Assembly: GCA_003427395.1 (NCBI GenBank)
Contig: BFEA01000130.1
Location: 2,723,511 to 2,779,469, forward strand
Direction of reading: 5' to 3'
From: Chara braunii
Taxonomy: Eukaryota; Streptophyta; Charophyceae; Charales; Characeae
DNA length: 55,959 nt
The translations under genes and the position numbers were made by a program. The notes under the pieces are model-generated. The model saw only the letters and a list, made by a program, of their open reading frames with translations. It was not told the DNA's origin and made no database searches. Of this stretch, positions 20,601-31,722 are shown piece by piece. Each line of letters opens with the position of its first letter. Position 1 is the first letter of the stretch.

Positions 20601-23153
20601 CAACATCGCCAAGAAGTCACGATTACCAGATATAGAAATGTTTTCCTTTAAGAAGCGGTAACTACAAGATGACTATTGAAGGAAGGAATGAGGAAGGTAT
20701 GAAGAAAGGGAAGCAAGTTGGGTGAGAAAATTTTATTCACTGAAGCATGATATATGACAAGTAGGGAAGGCAGTGGAATAGAATAGAGAAGGAGTGAAAA
20801 TTCAGCAAGGGAGAAGAAGCAGGGATTTGAAGCTTATAGGTATTGTTGAAACGCTTCTTGTATAAGGACAAGAAAAGAGTGAAAATTCAGCAAGGGAAAC
20901 GTCGAAAGATGGTGGAGAAAGGTATGAGTGAGTGAACAGAACACTAAGCCTATTACCACAAGGTGTCTCTGAAGCCATTGAGACACTGACTTCAAAAGTG
21001 GTTGGACAGATTCTTCGAGGTCTGCAAGACAAAGTAAGAAAATGTCTTATTTAGAGGCGATAACTCATTCTTTTGAGAGGATGGAGAGTTTGACAGAGAC
21101 ATCTTCACATGATCGAGGAGGAAGGAAAAACGTTGTGTAGACACTTGAAGGGATACAATTGAGATAAAATTGTCCTTAGTACAAAGGGGATGAGGTCGAG
21201 GTTTTAGCTAGGATAGATAGGAACAAGAGGCTTATTGACATGAAGAGGGACATAGGTAAAAGTGTCAAGAAAAGTTCAGACCCTAGCTATTTAAAGTAGT
21301 TAGGGCTTAACATGGCGGAATTAGGAAAGGTTGTGCCTAGTTGGTGGATGGGCGACCTTTTTATTTCTTTCTTTTTGAGTTCTATAGTAGGACCCTCACA
21401 TTTTTTCGTTCTTCAGATAAAGATATTGTACGCTAGTAGTCGAATGTGAGGTAAGATCTGCGACATATTTATTATTTCCCGCTTAGATGCAATGATGAAC
21501 TTCAGTAAACAGGATAGGCAAGATGTCATAGAGTATGTACTCCGATATATGAAATATCATGAGATTTTATTGTCTCTTTTATACTTTTCTGGCTAAGCAT
21601 GTGTGCCGTAACAATAGAGGATAAGAGAGACATGCGACTCGAGTTTCAAGACTATTTTTGGCTCGACGGCTAAGTTTTTTCCCGAGTCATATAAAATTTC
21701 TATCTATGGGGTATGCCGACGAGGAACACTTTTCACTTTCACAATTACGTTGGTCCAATGTTTGGTTTTGATTGATGAAATGTGTATCTTGGATATGTAT
21801 ACATTCTGTGCTGGCAAGACTTGAATTAGGATGATCTGAAAAGCGCCTATGAATTCAAGAAAGATGGGGTGAAAATTGATGTGTGCAGTTTGAAAGTGCT
21901 TTCCATTTATGGTCAGCCTTTTCCATGCTTTATCTTATGTGGTTATTTTTGAAAGCGACATGAAAATTGTCAAATTTTTTGTGGTATTTGAAAAACCCTA
22001 CGAGTTAGGGAAATGTATGTTATGAATGAAATTGATGTTTTTTCTACCTTCTGACAAGACAAAGGGTCAAACAAAATTTTTTTATACTTTCTTTATGGAT
22101 ATTTTGGTTGACTTTTTGAAAAAGATCCCCGAGACGTGTGCCTATCCAGCCTGTGATCGAGGTCTGGTAGGCACGACCCCTAAGTGGCTCTGACGGTGCC
22201 CTTCGATCAAAGACAAGTTTTTCAATCATGTTGAATCATTCTTATTAATATTGTTTTTTTTATATATACATTCAATGAGTTTGTTCACCCATTCAAAGAC
22301 AACTGACGAGGGGAGAAAATTTTTTTTTGATCGAATTGAATTTCATATGTGTATTTTTGAAATGATCATCGCTCATCCACTTATGGAGGTCAGTCTGAGG
22401 GACTTAAGATTACCAAGCCTATGGTGGAAAATTGGCATCGTTGTAACGTAACTCCCAGCGTGGGCTGATGACCAAGTATAACCAGGCAGCAGGCCTTCCG
22501 ATTATGGCCTGGGACTAAACTTGAGGGTAGGGATTCCCTAATGATAGTATCAAATTCAGGTAGATATCGGGAGGATCGAGAGTCAGGTCTAGATATTTGA
22601 TAGGAGGTATTCTATCTTGTGTTGCGTAACCAATGCAGGTACCACTATGAAATTAACAACATGGTTGGCCACAGATCAGGCATGATCAACCGACTGTGGT
22701 GGGTTGAGACCGAGGTTGCCGATCCCCTCGCATTAGACTTCGGGTAGAACGGTAAAAACAGACAAAGGTTGAGACCCTCGTCCAAAGGATAAGATTCATT
22801 TATGATTCCTAACTCCTCGGACACCCAACGAGATCCTGGCAATAAAGTCTAAAGTTGAGGGGAGAGGCTATCATTATCTTCCTTGGTGACCTCTGTAACT
22901 GTAGTACAAATCCAGTATCCCGACTTTGAGTCATATGAAATAATATTTCTTTGGTATTGCAATTGTTGGTATGTGGGAGACCCAGGTTAAAATCCTGGCG
23001 GTATGGACACACCAAGGGAAATGGTGAGGGTCTTCAAACCACAACTTCATCCAGGAAATCGGATTTTGACAACTTGTCGCGTCAGAAGGCCTTTGTTTGC
23101 ATTTAGGTTCCCCAGCGACGTGGACGTCGCTGAATGGGTCCAGAAAGACTGTC
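20601..23153. other. Unassigned AT-rich decayed sequence
   Basis: Pieces of open frame occur (for example 21043-21080 reading YLEAITHSFERMES on the plus strand) but no domain is identifiable. A B-box-like GGTTAAAATCC lies at 22985-22995 without an A-box. An AAAATTCAGCAAGGGA word is repeated at 20797 and 20881. Confidence 0.4.
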
Positions 23154-23982
23154 GGAGCAAACACCCTTACAAGGGTATTTGCTCATGATTTTGCATATGA
23201 TACAATATCAACGCCGGTCGCCGTGCCGGCGACAGGCTGGAGTAAAAAGTGAGAATTTTTTGGCTGGGCGCTGTGAAACAAACTTCTCGACCATTGAGGC
23301 CGAGATTTCTAGACAATCGTACGCAGTGATATGACGCATGCGACAACAGGTAAAGGTTAGTGAAAATTAAACGTCTCGGCCGGAAGGGCCGGAGGATTGG
23401 AAGAAAATAAGAAAGGTCACGCGGGATGCGTCGACCATGATCTAAATCAGTCAAAGGATCAGGCAGTAAGGGAAAAACGAATTAGGTCTAGTCCAGAGGC
23501 GTCAGACCGATCAGAAAAATCTGTTCGTCGCGCCGCCGTAAGCTCGAAAGCGGACTTAGATAATAGTATAAGCCCCGACCGCGCGGCCAGGATAGCCAAT
23601 AGGAATCTGCCACCACCACACCAAGCGGCGACGACCGGTGTTGGGCCTCTAAAAATGCCAACTGTTGTCTTCCTTCGCGCGGCCTTGAGTGCCATGCACA
23701 TCTACCTCTACTGGTGTAGTACCGGCATACCCGCTACTTGAGTGTTTTCCCTGCCGCAACCCTCAATGTCACGGCCGCAGGTAAGTACCGGTCCTTCCGG
23801 TCGTCCACTCAACCAAGTGCCTTTGCGGGTCACACACACGCTCAAGCCAACAAGCACTCAAACAGATACTCAGACCGGCGAGCGTGCACACGCACAGACT
23901 TAGGAAAAACGGGCTCTATCCACTGGTCGGACTGAGTCCCGATACTGTTTATGTACTGAGTTGCTCCCCTTCTATTTGAAGT

Positions 23983-24068
23983 GGGAGCTAGCTCAGTAGG
24001 TTTAGGCACAGGACTTTTAAGCATAGGGTATAGGGATCGAGTCTACCAAACTACCGAGGCTAGCTCCT
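23983..24068 (+). repeat. tRNA-like (pol III) domain in R1, right copy
   Basis: A-box-like TAGCTCAGTAGG, B-box-like GGATCGAGTC, loop CTTTTAA (Lys-like anticodon TTT) and pairing GGAGCTAG/CTAGCTCC ends. Compared with the left copy the loop differs (TTT instead of GTT), which fits a drifting SINE rather than a selected tRNA gene. Confidence 0.6.
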
Positions 24069-24111
24069 TTTTATAAGGAGCTCCTCAACATTTTTTTTAC
24101 CCGGGATTAGT

Positions 24112-24160
24112 GGGCTGGGGCTTGAACCCGCGACCTTCAGCATTAGGAGTTGTTACAGTT
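24112..24160 (-). repeat. Second tRNA-like 3' half on the opposite strand
   Basis: On the minus strand AAGGTCGCGGGTTCAAGCCC matches a tRNA variable arm, T-stem and B-box, with CTAATGC just before it like an Ile-type anticodon loop. No A-box is visible. The left copy keeps GGGATCGAGCCC at about 6314-6325 (minus). It lies about 50 bases from the plus-strand tRNA-like domain, in the opposite orientation. Confidence 0.4.
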
Positions 24161-25501
24161 AGTTTGTCTGTCCGACAGTTGGCAGTACGGGGTAGATAGT
24201 AGTTAGATTCTTCTCCTTTTTTTTTTTTCTTTTTTTTTTTTCTCTTTTTTTTTGTTAGGTTTTCTTTTTTTCTTTCTTTTCTTATTATTTATTTTCCGTC
24301 GATCCCGTAGTTATTCTAGATAATTTTCGTTGAATGAATCTGCCTCGGAAACCAGGGCAGGTTCTCGTGCCGAAGTAAGCACTTACCTTCGCAAACCCGG
24401 CCACAATCTTGATCTCGCTGAAAGAGGTCGTATTCGCAGAGGTGTAGGGAGAGCGCGGGAGTGGGCGCGGGAATGCCCGAAGGGCAAGTGAGGGGGTGAT
24501 GCACGCGAGCAGAGGGGAAGGCGGGGCGCAGGCAGAGGAAGAGCCGAGTGTGCAGGCACTCGACCGGTTACGGGAGCGCGATCAACATCGAATGTGAGCG
24601 CTACTATGCGTGCGGAGCATTGCAGAGGGGCGCGCAGGGCAGCGGAGTTAGCATGCGGGAGTAGAGACGGTGAAAAGGAAGAGGAAGAAGAAGAAGACGG
24701 AGGAGGAAGAAGAAGAAGGAAGGAAGAAGAAGAAGAAGAAGGAAGGGAGGGAGAAAGGAGAAGAGATGACGACTTACCTGCCCTTCGCAGTCGGTGATGG
24801 GGATGTTCCCAGCGTGGGTTAGAAGGGACTCTCTGCGTACGTTTTGGGTGGTTTCCAGTCTGCAAGGAACGGGCGAGTCGTTCTCTGGTGGTCGGGCGAA
24901 CATTTTTGCAGCGTCGCGAGGGCCACTGGTCGTCTCTCTCGGAAAGCTCCAAGACAGCTCGCCAGTTGCATAGCACGGTAACGGCTTCGATGTCGTGGTG
25001 CCAGTCGGTCGTTATTGCGCTCACTCTCGCTCGTCCTCTTGTGGTGTTTGGAGCCACGTCACCCGAATTTTGAGGTAAGATTTTCCTTTTATTTTCTTGT
25101 TAATTATTGTTATTATAAATATTATTATTATTATTATTATTATAATATTATATTATATGTTGTTGATCCACGTGTGTGCGTATGTGTGTGTGTGTGTGAA
25201 AGAGACAGAGAGCTAAGCGTGCAGCTTGCCACAGGCTACTCGGATCGATAGAACGAGCAAATCTAAAAAGTGGCCGTGTATACTTCCACGTTTCAACGGA
25301 AGATTCATTCCGTTTTTGCTCATCCTATCGATGGAGTGTGTGTGTGTGTGTGTGCGTGTGTGTGTGCATGTGTGTGTGTATGTGTGTGTGTGTGTGAGGG
25401 AAAGAAAAAGATCTAACGCTACTTGGATCAATAGAACGAGCGAATAAAAAAGTGACAGTGAATATTTCCCCGTTTCAGCGGAAGATTCATTCCGTATTTG
25501 T

Positions 25502-26560
25502 GTCCCCGTTGTTAAGGGGGGGAAGAAAAAAAAGAAAAGAAAAGAAAAGAAAGGTAAAAAAATACTAAAAAGTTAAAAACACAAAGAATATTCTCTNNNN
25601 NNNNNNNNNNNNNNNNNNNNNNNNNNNNNNNNNNNNNNNNNNNNNNNNNNNNNNNNNNNNNNNNNNNNNNNNNNNNNNNNNNNNNNNNNNNNNNNAAAAA
25701 AATGAAAGAAAAAAAACAAGAAAATAGAATCATATTTTATGAAAATCTGTATTTTTAACTATTTTATGGTTTGCGACAATATTTTTTGGGTGGCGTAAAA
25801 CAATTTTATCGGCCTTGACGTTTTTTACGTAAATAGAGAGGCACTTAGGCCATGCGTGTGAAGTTTTTCAGTTTTTTGTATTAGACGAATGTTTTTTTTT
25901 TAAATCATCAAAGTCCAAGTACTTTTTGCACCCCGCTGTGATAGGTAATGGTAAACACTCATTCGCAAGAGTCAAACCACACGTAAAGACAACGCGGCTT
26001 CCTGTATGGCAGAGACTCATTCGAGTCCGTCCATACGTAAAGACGAAGTAAGAAAAATGCACTGTTTAGAATACACAAAGAAGTCCGACCACAACGTTCC
26101 ACATACCCAATATTTCCGCCAAACTCGTACCTCAATACCCGCCGACCGCTTCACGGTCGTTCAAAGAGAACTACCGTAATGCACGTATCTTACTTATACC
26201 TGCGGAGGACTACAACAACACAAAACAGTCGTCAAGTCAATGCAATACATTAGTACTGCCAGCCTGACAGAAATTTATGTAAGTCTACCAGACACGAGTC
26301 TACATTACCCCTAACGAAAAACAGGACCGCTCGTAGGCCCAAGTCAAAGCAGGCTGCCACACTGGTATCGACGTACTACCGCTAAAACCAAAATTACTAC
26401 TGCCATACTGGTACCGACGTACTCACGCCAGAACCAAAAACGCTGACACACAGGATTCCTAATCTCACCCTGTCCGAACGACAGTCAAGATACCATAATC
26501 AACATCAAAATCATCACAGTATTGCAGACCATAATCAAACCGACAGATTAAGAAAACAAC
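25502..26560. other. Unassigned A/T-rich sequence around an assembly gap
   Basis: Positions 25597-25695 are 99 Ns. The flanks are A-rich with AAAGAAAAGAAAAG runs. A CGTAAAGAC word recurs near 25983 and 26035, and a CACTGGTATCGACGTACT segment is repeated at 26359 and 26408. No gene is seen. Confidence 0.6.
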
Positions 26561-27192
26561 TTAACAGTCTCGTGCCATACCTCGCCCCTTCTAAACGCAA
26601 ATCTCCTCAGGACCCTATTGAAGAATTCCACTGGGCAATCCCTCAGTCTCAGTTCCCGTCTCAAAGACAATACCCGGCCTGGAATTTCACTTCTAATTGA
26701 GGTATTCTGGTTAATTCTGCTCAGAAACTACTCACCGTAGCACTCTTCTGCAACTTACTCCCCCACGACCGGAACGATTGTCCGTTATTGATCTCGAGAA
26801 CGTCGCTAGTCCACAGTCTAGCCTCATTACGAGACAACTGCACCGATCCCAAATACAGATAGGTGTCTCTACACCTTACCTCACAACCCAAGAAGTCAAT
26901 CTTCCCTGTCCCCTCATCCGTACGCTTTAAGCACAAGCCCTCGGGGTAGCAACTCTCGAATAACCTCAAAACTTGTTCCTGGCGACCGTGCGACAATGAT
27001 GCCATGACAATCATAACATCATCGACTAATCGCAATCCGTACATACGTCGATTTAGTCTGCCCAAGTTGCCCAAGAACAAGTACTCTAAGTAAGCACACA
27101 AGATACAAGCACGGGGTGGGCTAGTTGTCTTCCCCATCGGGATGCCCACATCTGACCTGATTATCACATTGGTAGCACAAGTGTAAGTATGT
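26560..27192 (-). pseudogene. PLE-B reverse transcriptase fragment
   Basis: From 27192 downward the minus frame encodes TCATNVIIRSDVGIPMGK (motif with IPMG before the catalytic site), then YGLRLVDDVMIV (catalytic DD in the VDD form), then IDFLGCEV. After 26730 the frame shifts and continues as FLSRINQNTS and RLRDCPVEFFNRVL, the thumb-side region, to about 26.56 kb. It is cut at 27192, where it abuts the right inverted-repeat arm. Of the three RT remnants, this one has the best preserved palm motifs. Confidence 0.75.
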
Positions 27193-28169
27193 CGAGGTGG
27201 CTGAGGAAGGACAGTCAACTGTTGAACTTGTCGTGCCATAGAAGAACAAAAAGAAGAAAGGGAATGATATGTACGAGAAAGTGACTCAAAGCGTGGCGGC
27301 GAGGAGCAGTAACGTTCTTCGTACTTATAAGAGTAGTATGTCATCTTCCCAGGAGATGGCGTTCGCTCTCGTAGATTTTCCTGATGTTACCTCAATCTCA
27401 ATTCTCTCCCACTTCTCCTCCTCCTCATCTTCTCCCCTTCGCTCTTCTCTTTCCCTTGTTAAATCAATAGACACCTAGAGTCGTGTTGAGCTATCTAATG
27501 CTTTATGATTAAGGACGTGTATCTCTACGAAAGAATGAAGGTTTCAGAAGTATGCGAGGTTGTCGTAGGGGTGAATATCGTAATAGAAACACCTTCCAGG
27601 CAGACTTGATGAGTCATCTTGCTACCTTAACTGACTTGCTTTTAAAAGACTCTGCAATCTTTGATCGCCACTCTGTATGCTACTTTTCTAACCTGATATG
27701 GGATTAACTATGACCTCGGGCAGCGATAAAAGGATAGGTCAATATTCGTAAAGTACGGTATGCTATATAGTTTAAATTGTACTCACCCCATCTCATTAAA
27801 TTTACCATAGACAAAAGCTCACATCAATAGACTGACAATTCACTGTAGTAGTCCCCTTACCATCTAAATAGAGGTTGTACACTATCCTATTTTTTCGTTT
27901 GTCGTTTTGCTAGGGCTTCAATTAACGAGACCCTGCTCCGTTCACATAGGACCCCGGCAGGCAACCGAAGGTCCCCGTCAGCGTGATACCTGTTGGGATG
28001 GTCGGTGTGACTTCTTACATCTACATATAACATTCTTTATTGTCTAGCTAATGATAAATCAACTAATATGCCACAAGTTGTATTAACTTATTTAAAGGTT
28101 GTCGTTTTGCCGCGATCATCATTTAACCATACCCGAGTTCGTTCACTAAGGACCTCGGCTGGAAAGCGA

Positions 28170-28189
28170 GATCCCCGGCAACGGCGCCA
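28170..28189 (-). promoter_or_regulatory. LTR-retrotransposon primer-binding site, tRNA-Asp (right arm)
   Basis: The reverse complement of this segment is identical to the 15554-15573 site. The element interior therefore points left, towards the left element, so the two face each other across the 10.5-kb centre. Confidence 0.8.
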
Positions 28190-28390
28190 CCTGTCGCGCG
28201 CGACGGTCCTGCACCCCGTTGGGAGCGCTGAACCTTATGGTCATGTCACGCAGGATTTATTTTCGTAGAACAACTTGTCACCACTCCAACCGTGCGCGCA
28301 TTCTATACCTCTCACGACGCCCTGCAACAGGTCGGGACGTCGCGAGGTACAACTTACCTCTACCCAAGGGGCTGTCACCACCCTCAGGTA

Positions 28391-28657
28391 GGCGTATCCC
28401 TGCTAAGCTACCGGCCCACGTGCGAAGGTTTTTACATGCCTGAGTAGAGGTAGGTCGGCCGAGGGCGTTTGCTCGATCGCTGTAGCATGAAATGGGGTAC
28501 GCGCGGTAAGACGCCTAGGACTGACCCGTTAGATACTCAGGTCGAACTTTGAGACGGTCGTCTTATTTCCGCTTTTATTCTCAAAAACACTTTCTCCTTC
28601 TAACCTCTATGATCAACGTATCAGAACCTTGTCACTATCAAAGATAGTCTATTCCAC
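28391..28657. repeat. First copy of artefactual 267-bp duplication
   Basis: Identical by eye to 28696-28962. The left arm has only one copy of this segment. It ends exactly where the sequencing adapter begins. Confidence 0.85.
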
Positions 28658-28695
28658 CTGTCTCTTATACACATCTAGATGTGTATAAGAGACAG
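28658..28695. other. Nextera mate-pair junction adapter (assembly artefact)
   Basis: CTGTCTCTTATACACATCT (28658-28676) is the Tn5 mosaic end used in Nextera kits. It is followed at once by its reverse complement AGATGTGTATAAGAGACAG (28677-28695). This 38-base double mosaic end is the circularisation junction of Nextera mate-pair libraries. It is not genomic. Confidence 0.97.
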
Positions 28696-28962
28696 GGCGT
28701 ATCCCTGCTAAGCTACCGGCCCACGTGCGAAGGTTTTTACATGCCTGAGTAGAGGTAGGTCGGCCGAGGGCGTTTGCTCGATCGCTGTAGCATGAAATGG
28801 GGTACGCGCGGTAAGACGCCTAGGACTGACCCGTTAGATACTCAGGTCGAACTTTGAGACGGTCGTCTTATTTCCGCTTTTATTCTCAAAAACACTTTCT
28901 CCTTCTAACCTCTATGATCAACGTATCAGAACCTTGTCACTATCAAAGATAGTCTATTCCAC
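28696..28962. repeat. Second copy of artefactual 267-bp duplication
   Basis: Same sequence as 28391-28657. After it the right arm resumes (TCAGCGTATG) in register with the left arm. Removing 28658-28962 restores collinearity with the left arm. Confidence 0.85.
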
Positions 28963-29012
28963 TCAGCGTATGACTGATCATCAGATATCATAGGAGTTAT
29001 ATAAGACAAATA

Positions 29013-29285
29013 ATGAATATTGAGGTATTACCACTGGGAACCCTTCCCACTTTCACAAGTGCTGAGTGTCCAGAACTCTTCAACAGATCAGGTCCAGTTC
29101 AATCCCAAACTCACGAGCAAAACAGACCTGCACAACATAATGCAAAGACAGTTCACATGCCATGCACTAACGGCGTCAACCATCAACCATTGACATTCTC
29201 CCTCACTCCCCAAACCATGCGTGACAGCTCTATCTTTCCTGAGATGCAAACCCAGCCGCCTCACATTTATTCAAAGGACCATTGA
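29013..29285 (+). CDS. Small conserved open frame, mirrored copy
   Basis: Counterpart of 14765-15037: the same 90-residue length and start, with about eight substitutions. No recognised motif. Whether it is translated is unknown. Confidence 0.25.
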   Translation: MNIEVLPLGTLPTFTSAECPELFNRSGPVQSQTHEQNRPAQHNAKTVHMPCTNGVNHQPLTFSLTPQTMRDSSIFPEMQTQPPHIYSKDH

Positions 29286-29977
29286 GAGTGACCAGGACCA
29301 TTTAGGCGACGACCACAGGTGACAGTTTTACTGACCACAGGGTTTGATTTTAGGTGTAGGTATCAAGCCAAGGTGAAAAAGTTGAATCGGCAACGACCGA
29401 CCTGTTATCGAGTGATAACAGAAAATTGAGTCCTTTATGTAGNACTTCTCCTTCAATTGCAGTAGACCAAAGCAAAGACCTGCACACACACAGGCCAACA
29501 ACGATTCAACATCCCATCTTGACTTCCTACCAATTGATATCTAANGGTCAAGCCCTTAGATCTGGTTCGTGAACTTTGGGATCAACAACCCAAAGTATAA
29601 CCCNTAACTTTCATCTACCCTAAGTCGTCCATCACTCCTTCTCCTTTTATTTCAAGGAGTTTCTTGCCTNTGTCNTAAGTTGCCTTAGGGAAATTAACAT
29701 TTCCCCCTTCCTTCAGTCCTTGCAGTTTCTCTCTAGCGGATAAGCACACTCTTTTGGTGCTCATGTGGTAGTTTGACTGAGATCAACTCATGCCAGCTGN
29801 CGGTTTTCTCCCTTAGGAGTCTATCAANGGATTGAGGNTATGCGGAGCTTCTTCTTTTCTAATCCTTTTCTCCGGGGTGTTCGCCTTTTCTTACATTCCT
29901 TTTTAAGGAACCTTTGGAGTCGCTCCCGATGGAGCACTTCCTTTTTTCATTTCTCTTCTTCTTGTCCTGGCATACGC

Positions 29978-31722
29978 AAGTAGTGGCCTGACTCGCCCGG
30001 GAATCTTCCACTACTTGATTAATTNAAAACAATCTGTTAGTCAGTTNAGAAGTTGAGAAGTTTGGCAGAAATACGCAACCAAGTAGTTCAAGCAATCTAG
30101 TGCAAGCGACAGGACAACTCACCCGGGAGTATCTCTATATTAGTTAAGCAGGTAGTTAGGAGGTCTATGTTGAGTCGTCTCAACATTTGACCTAGTATTC
30201 AAAGAACACTCTAGTTCCAGATGTCAATTCAGAGCTCAAGCTAGTAATAGGCAGCGTTCCCGGAAGCCTCCTATTACTCCTTGATCAAAGCTCAGTCTAT
30301 CACCACAAGTGTAATAGGATGACCCTACGGGAGTCACCCTACTACTTACTTAGAGTCAGACGAGCCATAATTAAGCCAATGGACTTAGACAAGCCGAAGT
30401 GCCTTACTTGGTACGTTAGGATGTAGCCAAGCAGGCTATAGGATGACTTTACCGGAGCCTCCTATATCCGATTTGAAAGTTACCAGATCGAACGTTAGTA
30501 CTCATTTATGCCGCCTGCCAGTCATACCTAGACAAGTAGTAGGATTACTCACTAGGTAGCATCCCTCTACTGCCTAAACACAATCACCATTTCCTCATTA
30601 GTAGACCTCTGAATCAAACAAATATAAGGATAACCCTCCCGGGAGCTACCCTACTACTAGTTTGATGAGTAGGAGATTAGTCAAAACAACTCTAAGTTAA
30701 GTTGCCTTGACCATTCTCCTACTTTTCTCACTCATCGTGAATGAGCCAGAGGTATGTCGACTTTCACGGAAGTCGACCAAATTGACTAAGACTTAGGAAT
30801 TCGTGTACTCACCCGAGAGTACTTAATTCCCTTCCTATGTCTAGTCAGATCGAGTAATAGGAGAACTACACGGGAGCCTCCCATAACCTGATTTAAATAG
30901 TTAGGCCATTAATATCCAGGCAATGCCAATACATTAGTCATACCTGAACAAGCAACAGGGCTACTCACCCGGGAGTATCCCTTTTACTTGTCCAAGCACA
31001 ATCAACTCATTCTTTCCTTGTTAGTTGATCCCATGATCAAAGAAAGTATTAGGATAACCGTCCCGGGAGCCATCTAATACCAGTTCGATGTGTAGGGGAC
31101 CAGTCAACTTTCACAAAAGCCTACTAGATTGACTTAGACTTAGGAGATCACGTACCGTAACCTGATCCAATGTTAAATAGCTAAGTCATTAGTATCCAAG
31201 TAATGCCAATCCGTTAGTCATACCAGAACAACCAGCAGGGTTACTCACCCGGGAGTATCCCTTTTACTTGTCCAAACATAATCAACTCATTCTTACCTTG
31301 TTAGTTGCTCATCAGATCAAACGAAGTATTAGGATAACCTTCTCGGGAGTCACCCTAATACCAGTTCGATGCGTAGGAGATCAAGACCACTTTTAGGTTA
31401 GTCGCCCTGACCGTTCATTTGTTCTTTTATGTATTAATTGAGCAAAATGTATTGTTGGCTTACACGGAAGTCGCACAGATCGATCTAGACTTAGGAGTTC
31501 GTGTACTCACCCTGAAGTACTTATTTCCCCTCCTAAGTCTAGTTAGATCAGTGATAGGAGAACCCCACGGGAGCCTCCTATTACCTCTGCTTCTGTTAGT
31601 TATTTAAAAACGTGTACCCCACGGGAGTATCGGATTACTTATGCTTTGATTAAAGATATGTACTCCTCGGGAGTACCGGATTAGTCATGCTTTGATTAAA
31701 GACATGTACTCCACGGGAGTAC
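29978..31722. repeat. Hairpin array, right-arm copy
   Basis: Mirror of 12328-14072 with no net indel (positions add to 44050). Example: AAGTAGTGG at 29978-29986 pairs with its partner at 30008-30016. Some left-arm wobble pairs are Watson-Crick here: the left GTGTTAGG is GTATTAGG on the corresponding strand, facing CCTAATAC. Confidence 0.75.

Larger units (their letters stand above)
23154..25501 (+). repeat. R1 repeat, right copy
   Basis: Same orientation as 5324-8000. It keeps the hairpin head (23154-23184), the tRNA-like domain, the T-rich run (24210-24290), a purine-rich tract (24670-24760) and the two terminal units (25226-25335 and 25410-25500). Homology breaks at TTCCGTATTTG (25501), just before the N gap. 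Confidence 0.7.

Noticed and set aside
28391-28962. CRISPR-like or natural tandem repeat
   Set aside because: The two units flank an exact mate-pair junction adapter and the other arm has a single unit, so it is an artefact.
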